Of a stretch of 64,000 nucleotides of DNA, positions 8,129-16,549 are shown in pieces. The DNA is from Pseudomonas sp. B6002. GTDB taxonomy: Bacteria; Pseudomonadota; Gammaproteobacteria; Pseudomonadales; Pseudomonadaceae. Both the position numbers and the translations under genes were made by a program. Each line of letters starts with the position of its first letter. Position 1 is the first letter of the stretch. A model generated the notes under the pieces. The model saw only the letters and a program-made list of their open reading frames with translations. It searched no databases and was not told the DNA's origin. The DNA is taken from positions 712,198 to 776,197 of the forward strand of contig NZ_JACAOY010000006.1 in NCBI RefSeq assembly GCF_013385985.1, given 5' to 3'.

Positions 8129-8650
8129 TCACTGATAAGCCAGGGTGAAATTGGTGACTGCGGTGAAATCACCGGGGACGACGTCGCCCGTGGCCGCACC
8201 CTGTACATAGGCACCGAATTCCAGGGTGTTTTCACCGGCGACAATGGCCTGCGGGCGCGTCGGCGTACCCAGCGCGATAGGCGCGCCACCATGGGTCATC
8301 ATGATGCCGATGTTGCCCGCGCCCCCGACGGTGCCGATCGCACCAGGAACCACGGTCGATGGCGCCGCCGTGAAGGTGGTCGTTACCGTGTTGTCGGTAA
8401 GGCCTGTCAGGTCGCAGCCTTCAAGTTCGATGCGTACAGGCCGGGCGCTGGATTTGCCTCCGGCTTGCAGTTGATGCTTTGCGATGGCCCCCAAGTTAAC
8501 TGATTGATCTACGGATTCAGGCTTGATAGAACAGGCGCCAGAGTGAACCGAGCCGTAAAACGTAACGGTTCCATCCGCCGCTTGAACGGCAGGCATCGAT
8601 CCCATCAACAGCCCGAGAGACAACAGCGCAGTTTTCATTTCAGTTTTCAT
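8129..8650 (-). CDS. fimbrial subunit, probable major pilin
   Basis: First gene of the operon, 173 aa. The signal peptide ends PAVQA; the mature protein begins ADGTVTFYGSVHSGACSIKP with SVDQSVNLGAIAKHQL, the type 1 pilin first-strand pattern, the second Cys in ELEGCDLTG, and the C-terminus TNFTLAYQ with a penultimate Tyr. First position and canonical size point to the shaft subunit, though this cannot be proved from sequence. The ATG at 8650 is chosen over a TTG at 8656; another ATG lies at 8638 and the ribosome binding site is weak in each case. Confidence 0.8.
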   Translation of the reverse strand: MKTEMKTALLSLGLLMGSMPAVQAADGTVTFYGSVHSGACSIKPESVDQSVNLGAIAKHQLQAGGKSSARPVRIELEGCDLTGLTDNTVTTTFTAAPSTVVPGAIGTVGGAGNIGIMMTHGGAPIALGTPTRPQAIVAGENTLEFGAYVQGAATGDVVPGDFTAVTNFTLAYQ

Positions 8651-8945
8651 TTGCAAAAACCCATCTATAAGTGAAAGTCATCAGTCAATCCCGTCACAGT
8701 TGCGTGCAGGACTTTCCAGGCATACTGCAAGGGTCGATACCATTGCGATGCTGGTATTAATGCTTCGGCCCCGCCCTCGACTGGAACGTGGAAAGTTTTA
8801 AGTTTTCCAACTAGTTGTATTGCCTGTTCAGGGTTTTTCCGAAGCCAGGCAATTGTCCGGTCTGAACTTTAAAAAGTAAGTCGCCGGATTCTCTTAGTTG
8901 CGTAGCCTGGATGTATCGGAATGTGTAGGTGGAATATGGCTATTT

Positions 8946-8965
8946 GCCAAAACTAAAGTTTTGGC
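8946..8965. repeat. perfect inverted repeat, possible operator
   Basis: GCCAAAAC at 8946-8953 and its exact complement GTTTTGGC at 8958-8965, separated by TAAA. It lies about 300 bases before the first pilin gene, in the AT-rich region. It could be a transcription factor site or a small RNA hairpin; there is no T tract to make it a terminator. Confidence 0.5.
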
Positions 8966-9044
8966 TGTAGGATATTAACTACGCGGCAATTGTTGATTTG
9001 GGTTTATACGGTGTGTTAGTCGTAAGAATGGGATTACAGTTATG

Positions 9045-9071
9045 TGAATGCAATGGTGGCTCCTGCATTCA
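9045..9071. repeat. inverted repeat in the fimbrial upstream region
   Basis: TGAATGCA at 9045-9052 pairs perfectly with TGCATTCA at 9064-9071 across an 11-base loop. It lies between the fimbrial upstream region and the terminator of the next minus-strand gene. Confidence 0.4.
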
Positions 9072-9130
9072 TCTCAACTAAAGTTCGATGTTAGGCAAAT
9101 AAGGTTTGGCGGTGAGAAGCGTGCGCGCAC

Positions 9131-9156
9131 AAAAAAGCCCCGATCAACGGGGCTTT
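9131..9156 (-). terminator. Rho-independent terminator of the 61-aa gene
   Basis: A 9-bp stem (AAAGCCCCG at 9134-9142, CGGGGCTTT at 9148-9156) with a 5-base loop; the six A residues at 9131-9136 give a T tract on the minus strand, 18 bases downstream of the gene at 9174-9359. It also insulates the fimbrial upstream region. Confidence 0.85.
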
Positions 9157-9173
9157 CTAGGTGGCCTTTAGGC

Positions 9174-9359
9174 TTACTTGCCTTTAGGTCGTTTGCTCGA
9201 CGCGTGGCCTGCTTCATCCACGAACACTTCGGCCACTGCAATCGCCTGGCTTTCGGTCGCGAAAGCCCCGGCAACGCTGTCGCCGTGGAAGTTGATCAGG
9301 TGCCAGCCGTCTGCTCGCTTCGTGATCAAGTAGCCGTTTACGCCTTTTGGTTCGGACAT
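9174..9359 (-). CDS. small DUF2188-like protein (61 aa)
   Basis: A 61-residue basic protein with the pattern W-H-x-I-N, GAFATESQAIAVAEVFVDEAG, and a lysine-rich tail (SSKRPKGK). The arrangement of an aromatic strand, F-x-T-x-x-x-A and a C-terminal basic tail resembles the small DUF2188 family, whose function is unknown. It has its own terminator and no operon partner. Confidence 0.6.
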   Translation of the reverse strand: MSEPKGVNGYLITKRADGWHLINFHGDSVAGAFATESQAIAVAEVFVDEAGHASSKRPKGK

Positions 9360-9666
9360 CTATCAATCTCGTGGTCTGGTTCAAGCGGGCCATGATAGCG
9401 CCAAATGCCATGGGAAAGCGTAAGTTGTTGCAGGTCAGTGCTGCGCACCCAAAAGCATGCTAAAACGGTTGCAGCCCTTTAGATACAGGGGTAAAGGATG
9501 ATTTTGCCGTGGTGCAAGTGAAGCTCTTCGTAGGATTAGCGGAACTTACGCCGACATTTTTTCTCTATGATGACATCGCAACGCCAGCAGGACCCATTGT
9601 AAGGTGACTGCGGCCTGATTAGACTGCGCCGAATTCCGTACGCACAGCCCTTTAGTAAGGACTTAT
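9360..9666. promoter_or_regulatory. intergenic region with a possible galU promoter
   Basis: This 307-base gap between two divergent genes holds no gene that I can support. A possible sigma-70 promoter for galU is TTGTAA at 9597-9602, a 17-base spacer, and TAGACT at 9620-9625, about 40 bases before the galU ATG. Each hexamer matches the consensus at four of six positions, so this is a suggestion only. Confidence 0.3.
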
Positions 9667-10506
9667 ATGATCAAGAAATGCTTGTTCCCAGCAGCCGGTT
9701 ACGGCACTCGCTTCTTGCCAGCGACCAAAGCCATGCCCAAAGAGATGCTGCCGGTGGTGAACAAGCCACTGATTCAGTATGGCGTCGAAGAGGCACTGGA
9801 TGCCGGCCTGAATGAAATCTCCATCGTGACCGGCCGTGGTAAGCGCGCGCTGGAAGACCACTTCGACATCAGCTACGAGCTGGAAAACCAGATCAAGGGC
9901 ACCGACAAGGAAAAATACCTGGTCGGCATCCGTCGCCTGTTGGACGAATGTTCGTTCTCGTACACCCGCCAGACCCAGATGAAAGGCCTGGGCCACGCGA
10001 TCCTGACCGGCCGCCCGCTGATCGGTGACGAACCCTTCGCCGTGGTCCTGGCGGATGACCTGTGCGTCAACCTGGACGGTAAAGGCGTGCTGGAGCAGAT
10101 GGTTGATCTGTATAAGAAATACCGTTGCACCATCGTTGCGGTCCAGGAAGTGGACCCTTCGGAAACCAACAAATACGGCGTGATCGCGGGCGACGAAATC
10201 GGCGATGGCCTGATCCGCGTGCGTGACATGGTTGAGAAGCCAGCACCGGAAGATGCCCCGTCGAACCTGGCGATCATTGGTCGCTACATCCTGACGCCGG
10301 ACATCTTCAAGCTGATCGAAGAAACCGAGCCAGGCAAGGGTGGTGAAATCCAGATCACCGACGCCCTGTTGAAGCAAGCCAAAGACGGTTGCGTGATTGC
10401 CTACAAGTTCAAAGGCAAGCGTTTCGACTGCGGTGGCGCTGAAGGCTACATCGAAGCAACCAACTTCTGCTTCGAGCATTTCTACAAGACCGGCAAGGCC
10501 TACTGA
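9667..10506 (+). CDS. galU: UTP-glucose-1-phosphate uridylyltransferase
   Basis: A 279-residue cytoplasmic nucleotidyltransferase making UDP-glucose from UTP and glucose-1-phosphate for LPS, exopolysaccharide and trehalose or glucan synthesis. The N-terminus KKCLFPAAGYGTRFLPATK is the nucleotide-binding signature, followed by MPKEMLPVVNKPLIQY; further down VEKPAPEDAPSNLAIIGRY and CGGAEGYIEA match the family. The length is typical of bacterial GalU. AAGGA lies 7 bases before the ATG, and a strong terminator separates it from gor. Confidence 0.97.
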   Translation: MIKKCLFPAAGYGTRFLPATKAMPKEMLPVVNKPLIQYGVEEALDAGLNEISIVTGRGKRALEDHFDISYELENQIKGTDKEKYLVGIRRLLDECSFSYTRQTQMKGLGHAILTGRPLIGDEPFAVVLADDLCVNLDGKGVLEQMVDLYKKYRCTIVAVQEVDPSETNKYGVIAGDEIGDGLIRVRDMVEKPAPEDAPSNLAIIGRYILTPDIFKLIEETEPGKGGEIQITDALLKQAKDGCVIAYKFKGKRFDCGGAEGYIEATNFCFEHFYKTGKAY

Positions 10507-10527
10507 GTTCAGTCAGCCCCGCCAAGT

Positions 10528-10553
10528 AAAAAGCCACCTACGGGTGGCTTTTT
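10528..10553 (+). terminator. terminator between galU and gor
   Basis: An 11-bp perfect stem AAAAAGCCACC / GGTGGCTTTTT around the tetraloop TACG, starting 21 bases after the galU stop and running into a T tract. It shows that gor needs its own promoter. Confidence 0.9.
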
Positions 10554-10607
10554 CGTTTTTCAGCCCCACGTAAGTCGGTATGCTGATGTTCTGCCGAGGA
10601 GAGTGAA

Positions 10608-11966
10608 ATGGCCTACGATTTTGACCTGTATGTAATTGGCGCCGGTTCTGGCGGTGTTCGTGCTGCACGCTTTGCTGCGGGCTTTGGTGCCAAGGTGGCG
10701 GTAGCCGAAAGCCGCTATCTGGGCGGCACGTGCGTAAACGTCGGTTGCGTGCCGAAAAAACTGTTGGTGTACGGCGCACATTTCGCCGAAGACTTCGAAC
10801 AGGCCAGCGGGTTTGGCTGGTCGCTGGGTGAAGCGAACTTTGATTGGGCGACCCTGATCGCCAACAAGGATCGCGAAATCAACCGCCTCAATGGTATCTA
10901 CCGCAACCTGCTGGTCAACAGCGGCGTGACCCTGCATGAAGGCCATGCGCGCCTGGTCGACCCGCACCAGGTGGAAATCAATGGCGAGCGTTTCACCGCC
11001 AGGCACATTCTGATTGCCACTGGCGGCTGGCCACAGATCCCGGAGATTCCGGGGCGCGAGCACGCCATTGGCTCCAACGAAGCGTTCTTCCTGAAAGAGC
11101 TGCCAAAACGTGTGCTGGTGGTGGGGGGCGGCTATATCGCCGTCGAGTTCGCCGGCATTTTCCACGGGCTGGGTGCGCAGACTTCGCTGTTGTATCGCGG
11201 CGATCTGTTCCTGCGTGGCTTTGACGGCTCGGTGCGTACGCACCTGAAGGAAGAGTTGACCAAGCGCGGCCTGGATCTGCAGTTCAACGCAGACATCGAG
11301 CGCATCGACAAGCAAGCGGACGGCAGCCTCAAGGCCACCCTCAAGGACGGTCGTGTACTGGAAGCCGATTGCGTGTTCTACGCCACCGGCCGCCGCCCGA
11401 TGCTGGATAACCTTGGGCTGGAAAACACCGGCGTCAAATTGGACAAGCGCGGCTTCGTGGAAGTGGATGACTTGTACCAGACCACCGAGTCGTCGATCCT
11501 GGCCATCGGGGATGTGATCGGTCGGGTACAGTTGACGCCGGTTGCCCTGGCTGAAGGCATGGCCGTAGCGCGTCGCCTGTTCAAGCCTGAGCAGTACCGC
11601 CCGGTGGATTACGCGATGATTCCGACGGCGGTGTTCAGTTTGCCGAACATCGGCACGGTGGGCTTGACCGAAGAAGAGGCGAAGAAGAACGGCCATAACG
11701 TGCAGGTCTTCGAAAGCCGCTTCCGGCCGATGAAGCTGACCCTGACCGACTGCCAGGAAAAAACCTTGATGAAGCTGGTGGTAGACGCTGACACCGACAA
11801 GGTGCTGGGTTGCCACATGGTCGGCCCCGACGCCGGCGAGATCGTGCAGGGCCTGGCGATCGCGCTCAAGGCGGGCGCGACCAAGCGGCATTTCGATGAA
11901 ACCATCGGCGTGCACCCGACGGCGGCGGAAGAGTTCGTCACTATGCGCACGCCTGTGGCCGGCTGA
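10608..11966 (+). CDS. gor: glutathione-disulfide reductase
   Basis: A 452-residue FAD flavoenzyme reducing oxidised glutathione with NADPH. The N-terminal GAGSGG (residues 11-16) binds FAD; the redox-active disulphide is C42-VNVG-C47 in [23 protein letters not shown] is the pyridine-nucleotide site; the C-terminal GVHPTAAEE carries the catalytic His-Glu pair. Length and motifs are those of glutathione reductase rather than lipoamide dehydrogenase. The stop codon abuts the stop codon of the convergent kfrA-like gene with no spacer. It fits with the nearby peroxidase genes in peroxide defence. Confidence 0.95.
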   Translation: MAYDFDLYVIGAGSGGVRAARFAAGFGAKVAVAESRYLGGTCVNVGCVPKKLLVYGAHFAEDFEQASGFGWSLGEANFDWATLIANKDREINRLNGIYRNLLVNSGVTLHEGHARLVDPHQVEINGERFTARHILIATGGWPQIPEIPGREHAIGSNEAFFLKELPKRVLVVGGGYIAVEFAGIFHGLGAQTSLLYRGDLFLRGFDGSVRTHLKEELTKRGLDLQFNADIERIDKQADGSLKATLKDGRVLEADCVFYATGRRPMLDNLGLENTGVKLDKRGFVEVDDLYQTTESSILAIGDVIGRVQLTPVALAEGMAVARRLFKPEQYRPVDYAMIPTAVFSLPNIGTVGLTEEEAKKNGHNVQVFESRFRPMKLTLTDCQEKTLMKLVVDADTDKVLGCHMVGPDAGEIVQGLAIALKAGATKRHFDETIGVHPTAAEEFVTMRTPVAG

Positions 11967-12974
11967 TCAGGCTGGCGGTGTCTGCTCTGGCGTCGTTGCA
12001 ACGACGGCCGCCAGACGCAGCGCCTCGATACTGGCCTGGGCCTTGATCAGGTCCAGCTCCAGCGTTTTATTGGCCTGCTGGTGAGTTGCCAGCGCCTCTT
12101 GGCGCGACTGACTTTCCAGCACGGCAACGCGTAAGCGCTCCTGGAGCAGGGTGCGTTCGCTGTCGATCTGGCTGACCTGTTCGCTCAACTTGCGCTGCTG
12201 GGCCTGGTCTTTTCGGGTTTGCTCTTGCAGCGCAGCCAATTCTTTCGCGGTCACCCGGTGCTCGATCAGCAGGCGCTCGTTGTCGCGGTGCAACTGTGTG
12301 ATTTCGTCCTGGCGCACCAGCGCGCTCTGCTGGGCCTGGCGCAGTTCTGCCTGGACCTGCTGCAACTGCCCCTCATGGCGGCGCTGCTCCTGCTCACGTT
12401 GATCCTTGATGGCGTTGCGGTAGTGCTCGAGCGCGTCCCGGGCGTGCAGGTGCTTTTCTTCCAATGAGCGAATCTGCTCGTCCTTGTCGTTGATCCGCAA
12501 TTCATAGTCGCTGCAGGCCTGGCTCAAGCCGGCATTGCGGGTCTGTTCGGTTTGCAGGCTGGTGCTGGCGGTTTGCAGGGCGGCGCTTTCTTCAGCCAGG
12601 GCGGCAGCTTGAATATCAAATTGCTGCTTGAGCTGGCCGTGGGCTGCTTCCAGCGTTTCCAGCTGGGCGAGCAGGGCGGCTTTGTGTTGCTCGAATTGTG
12701 CGAGGGCCAGGTCGATAGGCTCCTGGGCCTTTTCTTTCAGGCGTTGGGCCAGCCGCGCCACCAGTTCGCCAAGCTCGTCGTCGATGGGCGCCTCGGTGAT
12801 GGTCAGGCGGGTTTCGCTCTCGTCCAGTTCCTTCAGGTACCGATGAATTGTAGTTTTCGAGCCCGTGTTACCCATCTCGATGCGTACCGCGTCGATGCTT
12901 GGGTTCTCGCCGCGGGCCAGGATGGCCAGGCGTGCCGTTTGAACTACCGCTTTGTTTATGCCGCCGCGTGCCAT
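11967..12974 (-). CDS. KfrA-like DNA-binding protein with long coiled coil
   Basis: A 335-residue protein. Residues 1-60 (GINKAVVQTARLAILARGE ... IEMGNTGSKTTIHRYLKELD) form the KfrA N-terminal helix-turn-helix domain, known from IncP and related plasmids; residues about 75-325 are an almost continuous coiled coil rich in Gln, Glu, Ala and Leu. Plasmid KfrA proteins bind their own operator, repress themselves and help partition. Here the gene is chromosomal, ends exactly at the gor stop, and starts 170 bases from a divergent recombinase. A 10-bp direct repeat 28-52 bases before its start is the likely autoregulatory operator. GGAG precedes the ATG. Confidence 0.82.
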   Translation of the reverse strand: MARGGINKAVVQTARLAILARGENPSIDAVRIEMGNTGSKTTIHRYLKELDESETRLTITEAPIDDELGELVARLAQRLKEKAQEPIDLALAQFEQHKAALLAQLETLEAAHGQLKQQFDIQAAALAEESAALQTASTSLQTEQTRNAGLSQACSDYELRINDKDEQIRSLEEKHLHARDALEHYRNAIKDQREQEQRRHEGQLQQVQAELRQAQQSALVRQDEITQLHRDNERLLIEHRVTAKELAALQEQTRKDQAQQRKLSEQVSQIDSERTLLQERLRVAVLESQSRQEALATHQQANKTLELDLIKAQASIEALRLAAVVATTPEQTPPA

Positions 12975-13001
12975 GGAGTCTCCGTCGATTTGATGGTGTG
13001 G

Positions 13002-13026
13002 TACGTACTATGTAAATACGTACTAT
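13002..13026. promoter_or_regulatory. direct-repeat operator candidate for the KfrA-like protein
   Basis: TACGTACTAT occurs at 13002-13011 and again at 13017-13026, a 15-base period. Each copy contains the palindrome TACGTA. The pair lies 28-52 bases upstream of the kfrA-like start in AT-rich DNA, the position expected for an autorepressed operator. Confidence 0.6.
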
Positions 13027-13048
13027 ATCATTAATAAAAACCTATTAA

Positions 13049-13113
13049 AAATCATGATTTAACAGATGGGATATTGGCGTATTATCCCGTGTCAGGCGTG
13101 CTTTTTCGCACGC
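13049..13113. promoter_or_regulatory. palindromes in the kfrA/recombinase intergenic region
   Basis: Three symmetric elements follow each other: AAATCATGATTT, a perfect 12-bp palindrome at 13049-13060; GGGATA/TATCCC at 13068-13073 and 13083-13088; and a hairpin GCGTGC-TTTTTC-GCACGC at 13096-13113, close to the recombinase start. They could bind the regulator or fold in the recombinase leader mRNA. Confidence 0.4.
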
Positions 13114-13144
13114 AGTGCCCAATGGCAGTACGAATAGGCCCTTC

Positions 13145-14077
13145 ATGAGCGATCTGGATCGTTACCTAAGCGCGGCCACCCGCGACAACACTCGCCGCAG
13201 CTATCGCGCCGCCATCGAGCATTTCGAAGTGAGCTGGGGCGGGTTCCTGCCTGCCACCAGCGACAGCGTGGCGCGTTACCTGGTGGCGCATGCTGGGGTG
13301 TTGGCGGTCAATACTTTGAAGTTGCGGCTGTCAGCATTGGCGCAGTGGCACACCAGCCAGGGGTTTCCAGACCCGACCAAGGCCCCGATGGTGCGCAAGG
13401 TGCTCAAGGGGATTCGCGCGGTGCACCCGGCGCGGGAAAAACAGGCCGAGCCTTTGCAGCTCAGGCATCTGGAGCAGGTGGTTGCATCTTTAGAGGTTGA
13501 AGCGAAGGTGGCGAGTGATGCCCAGGACATGCCTGGCTTGCTTCGCGCCAAGCGCGACATGGCGCTGATTTTGCTGGGGTTCTGGCGCGGCTTTCGCAGC
13601 GACGAGCTCTGTCGCCTGGAAATCCAGCACGTTCAAGCAGTGCCCGGGGCTGGCATCAGCCTGTACCTGCCGCGCAGCAAGAGTGACCGCGACAATCTCG
13701 GCAAGACCTACCAAACACCCGCGCTGCTGAGGCTTTGCCCGGTGCAGGCCTACAGCGAGTGGCTCAGCGCCTCGGCACTGGTGCGCGGCCCGGTATTCCG
13801 TGGGATTGACCGCTGGGGCAACCTGGGGGAGGAGGGGTTGCATCCCAACAGTGTCATCCCGCTGTTACGCCAGGCGCTGGAGCGAGCGGGTATCCCCGCA
13901 GATCAATACACCAGTCACTCACTGCGTCGAGGCTTCGCCACCTGGGCCCACCGTAGCGGTTGGGACCTGAAGTCGCTGATGAGTTACGTCGGCTGGAACG
14001 ACATGAAATCCGCCATGCGCTATGTTGAAGCGACGCCCTTTCTCGGCATGACATTGGCCACCCAGCCGCTGATTTGA
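13145..14077 (+). CDS. tyrosine recombinase (phage-integrase family)
   Basis: A 310-residue site-specific recombinase. Residues 1-100 form the SAM-like core-binding domain; the catalytic domain follows with R151 (GFWRGFRSDEL), K179 (PRSKSDR), H258 and R261 (TSHSLRRGF), W284 in place of the second His (GWNDMKSA), and the nucleophile Y293 (AMRYVEA). The catalytic set is complete, so it should be active. The ATG at 13145 is preferred, with AGG upstream; a GTG at 13115 would add ten residues but overlaps a hairpin. No attachment-site duplication or phage genes are nearby. It is divergent from the kfrA-like gene. Confidence 0.88.
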   Translation: MSDLDRYLSAATRDNTRRSYRAAIEHFEVSWGGFLPATSDSVARYLVAHAGVLAVNTLKLRLSALAQWHTSQGFPDPTKAPMVRKVLKGIRAVHPAREKQAEPLQLRHLEQVVASLEVEAKVASDAQDMPGLLRAKRDMALILLGFWRGFRSDELCRLEIQHVQAVPGAGISLYLPRSKSDRDNLGKTYQTPALLRLCPVQAYSEWLSASALVRGPVFRGIDRWGNLGEEGLHPNSVIPLLRQALERAGIPADQYTSHSLRRGFATWAHRSGWDLKSLMSYVGWNDMKSAMRYVEATPFLGMTLATQPLI

Positions 14078-14210
14078 GATTTCTTCTATTAATACAGTTA
14101 CCTGATAGGGAAAACCAATCGTCAGCATCAGGTTTGCCAATGAGCCATCGGGCCAGAGAGTGGGTAGGATTCACTTCATCAACTTCTTAACCCCTGACGG
14201 AGAGTCAACG

Positions 14211-14774
14211 ATGCCTATCATCAACAGCCAAGTAAAACCGTTCAAAGCGACTGCATACAAAAACGGCAACTTCGTAGATGTGTCCGACGCTGACCTGAAA
14301 GGCAAGTGGTCCGTTGTGTTCTTCTACCCAGCCGACTTCACCTTCGTTTGCCCAACCGAACTGGAAGACCTGGCTGACAACTACGCCGAATTCCAGAAAC
14401 TGGGCGTCGAAATCTACAGCGTTTCCACCGACACCCACTTCGCTCACGCTGCCTGGCACAACACTTCGCCAGCCATCGGCAAAATCCAGTACACCATGAT
14501 CGGCGACCCAACCCTGACCATCTCCCGTAACTTCGACGTGCTGATCGAAGAAGCTGGCCTGGCAGACCGCGGTACGTTCGTGATCAACCCAGAAGGTCAG
14601 ATCAAGATCGTTGAGCTGAACGACGGTGGTGTTGGCCGTGACGCTTCCGAACTGCTGCGCAAAATCAAAGCGGCCCAGTACGTCGCTGCCCACCCAGGCG
14701 AAGTGTGCCCAGCCAAGTGGAAAGAAGGCGAGGCCACTCTGGCGCCGTCCCTGGACCTGGTCGGCAAGATCTAA
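14211..14774 (+). CDS. ahpC: alkyl hydroperoxide reductase, peroxiredoxin subunit
   Basis: A 187-residue typical 2-Cys peroxiredoxin reducing organic hydroperoxides and H2O2. The peroxidatic cysteine is C47 in DFTFVCPTE and the resolving cysteine C166 in GEVCPAKW; the length equals that of enterobacterial AhpC. GGAG lies 8 bases before the ATG at 14211; the frame is open further upstream but without support. The 130-base upstream gap contains CCTGAT/ATCAGG (14101-14106, 14127-14132), which may belong to a peroxide-responsive promoter, but I cannot assign an OxyR site. A strong terminator separates it from ahpF. Confidence 0.97.
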   Translation: MPIINSQVKPFKATAYKNGNFVDVSDADLKGKWSVVFFYPADFTFVCPTELEDLADNYAEFQKLGVEIYSVSTDTHFAHAAWHNTSPAIGKIQYTMIGDPTLTISRNFDVLIEEAGLADRGTFVINPEGQIKIVELNDGGVGRDASELLRKIKAAQYVAAHPGEVCPAKWKEGEATLAPSLDLVGKI

Positions 14775-14830
14775 GTCTGTGAAGTCGCAAGGGCGGTACG
14801 CCGCACTTAAGTAAGCTGCATCCGCCCCCA

Positions 14831-14865
14831 AAACGCCCGGGCGAGATTCGCTCGGGCGTTTTTTT
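14831..14865 (+). terminator. terminator between ahpC and ahpF
   Basis: A 13-bp stem (14832-14844 with 14848-14860, one G-T pair) with a 3-base loop is followed by seven T residues. Read-through would make less ahpF than ahpC, as the peroxidase is needed in excess of its reductase; alternatively ahpF has its own promoter. Confidence 0.9.
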
Positions 14866-14901
14866 GTCTGCAATAAACCGAATTAATAGGAAATCGCCCG
14901 T

Positions 14902-16467
14902 ATGTTGGACGCCAATCTTAAAGCTCAGTTGAAGTCATACCTGGAACGGGTCACCCAGCCGATCGAGATCGTCGCCTCCCTTGATGACGGCGCGAAATCC
15001 CAGGAAATGCTTGCCCTTTTGCAGGATGTTGTCAGCCTCACCACGCTGATCACCCTGAAAACCGATGGCAATGATGCGCGCAAGCCGTCGTTCTCCATCA
15101 ACCGCCCGGGTGCCGAGATCAGCCTGCGTTTCGCCGGCATCCCGATGGGCCATGAATTCACTTCGTTGGTGCTGGCCCTGCTGCAAGTCGGTGGCCACCC
15201 GTCGAAGGCCAGTGTCGAAGTGATTGAACAGATCCGTGCCCTCAAGGGTGAGTTCAACTTCGAGACTTACTTCTCGCTGTCCTGCCAGAACTGCCCGGAC
15301 GTGGTCCAGGCGCTGAACCTGATGGCCGTGCTCAACCCGAACATCCGCCACGTCGCCATCGACGGTGCGCTGTTCCAGGCTGAAGTCGACGAACGCCAGA
15401 TCATGGCGGTACCGAGCGTGTACCTCAATGGCGTGAACTTCGGCCAGGGCCGCATGGGCCTGGAAGAAATCCTCGCCAAACTGGACACCAGCGGTATCGA
15501 AAAAGCTGCCGAGAAAATCAGCGCCAAAGACGCCTTTGATGTACTCGTCGTCGGCGGTGGCCCAGCCGGTTCTTCCGCAGCCATCTACGCTGCCCGTAAG
15601 GGCATCCGTACCGGTGTCGCCGCTGAGCGCTTTGGCGGTCAGGTGCTGGACACCATGTCCATCGAGAACTTCATCTCGGTACAGGAAACCGAAGGCCCTA
15701 AATTGGCCAGCGCCCTGGAAGCCCACGTGCGTCAGTACGACGTGGACATCATGAATCTGCAGCGTGCCAGCGCCTTGGTGCCGGCGAAAAATGCAGGTGA
15801 CTTGCACGAAATCCGTTTTGAAAGCGGTGCGACCCTCAAGTCCAAGACCGTAATCCTGGCCACCGGTGCCCGCTGGCGTGAAATGGGTGTGCCGGGCGAG
15901 CAAGAATACAAAGCCAAAGGCGTGTGCTTCTGCCCGCACTGCGATGGCCCATTGTTCAAAGGTAAGCGCGTAGCGGTGATCGGCGGCGGTAACTCCGGCG
16001 TTGAAGCCGCCATCGACCTGGCCGGTATCGTCAGCCACGTGACCTTGCTGGAATTCGACAGCAAGCTGCGCGCCGACGCTGTATTGCAGCGCAAGCTGTA
16101 CAGCCTGCCGAACGTGGACGTGATCACCAGCGCCCTGACCAGTGAAGTCAAAGGTGACGGTCAAAAAGTCACGGGCCTGGCGTACAAGGATCGCGACAGC
16201 GGTGAGTTCAAGACCATCGACCTGGAAGGGATCTTTGTGCAGATCGGCCTGTTGCCCAACACCGACTGGCTCAAAGGCACCGTGGAACTGACGCCACGTG
16301 GCGAGATCATCGTGGATGCACGTGGCGAGACGTCACTGCCCGGCGTGTTTGCTGCCGGTGACGTGACGACGGTACCGTACAAGCAGATCGTGATTGCAGT
16401 AGGCGAGGGCGCAAAGGCTTCCCTCAGTGCTTTTGATCACCTGATCCGCACGTCTGCCCCGGCCTGA
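14902..16467 (+). CDS. ahpF: alkyl hydroperoxide reductase, flavoprotein subunit
   Basis: A 521-residue NADH-dependent flavoprotein that reduces AhpC. The N-terminal thioredoxin-like domain carries C128-QN-C131 in SLSCQNCPD; the thioredoxin-reductase-like part has the FAD motif [12 protein letters not shown] near residue 216, the second disulphide C344-PH-C347 in CFCPHCDGP, and the NAD motif [13 protein letters not shown] after it. The length and both CxxC pairs match AhpF and exclude plain thioredoxin reductase (about 320 aa). It lies 127 bases after ahpC and ends before a bidirectional terminator. Confidence 0.97.
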   Translation: MLDANLKAQLKSYLERVTQPIEIVASLDDGAKSQEMLALLQDVVSLTTLITLKTDGNDARKPSFSINRPGAEISLRFAGIPMGHEFTSLVLALLQVGGHPSKASVEVIEQIRALKGEFNFETYFSLSCQNCPDVVQALNLMAVLNPNIRHVAIDGALFQAEVDERQIMAVPSVYLNGVNFGQGRMGLEEILAKLDTSGIEKAAEKISAKDAFDVLVVGGGPAGSSAAIYAARKGIRTGVAAERFGGQVLDTMSIENFISVQETEGPKLASALEAHVRQYDVDIMNLQRASALVPAKNAGDLHEIRFESGATLKSKTVILATGARWREMGVPGEQEYKAKGVCFCPHCDGPLFKGKRVAVIGGGNSGVEAAIDLAGIVSHVTLLEFDSKLRADAVLQRKLYSLPNVDVITSALTSEVKGDGQKVTGLAYKDRDSGEFKTIDLEGIFVQIGLLPNTDWLKGTVELTPRGEIIVDARGETSLPGVFAAGDVTTVPYKQIVIAVGEGAKASLSAFDHLIRTSAPA

Positions 16468-16481
16468 TTCGGCCACAAACA

Positions 16482-16513
16482 AAAAAGCCCCGTGAGCAAT
16501 CACGGGGCTTTTT
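16482..16513 (+). terminator. terminator after ahpF, likely bidirectional
   Basis: A perfect 14-bp stem AAAAAGCCCCGTGA / TCACGGGGCTTTTT closed by the stable GCAA tetraloop, 14 bases after the ahpF stop. T tracts on both strands suit both ahpF and the convergent gloA. Confidence 0.92.
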
Positions 16514-16520
16514 GCTGTCC

Positions 16521-16546
16521 GTAGGAGCCGGCAAGCCGGTTCCTAC
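16521..16546. repeat. single REP palindrome
   Basis: GTAGGAGCCGGC and its near-perfect complement GCCGGTTCCTAC flank AA, between the ahpF terminator and the gloA stop. It shares the GTAGGAGCCGGC core with the REP pairs elsewhere in the window but is a lone copy. Confidence 0.8.
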
Positions 16547-16549
16547 AGA

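Larger units (their letters stand above)
8651..9130. promoter_or_regulatory. non-coding region upstream of the fimbrial operon
   Basis: About 480 bases without a credible gene on either strand and clearly richer in A+T than the flanks. It must hold the fimbrial promoter. It contains at least three inverted repeats: TGGAAA/TTTCCA at 8789-8794 and 8804-8809, a perfect 8-bp repeat at 8946-8965, and an 8-bp repeat at 9045-9071. The string AACTAAAGTT occurs at 8951 and again near 9076. No regulator gene or recombinase for phase switching lies next to the operon. No confident -35/-10 pair could be assigned by eye. Confidence 0.5.

Noticed and set aside
13145-14077. Integrated prophage or island around the recombinase
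   Set aside because: Neighbours on both sides are conserved housekeeping genes; no phage genes, tRNA or attachment-site duplication was seen.
14078-14210. OxyR binding site upstream of ahpC
   Set aside because: OxyR control is likely from knowledge of ahpC, but the region shows no clear four-part ATAG/CTAT spacing; only CCTGAT/ATCAGG is symmetric.
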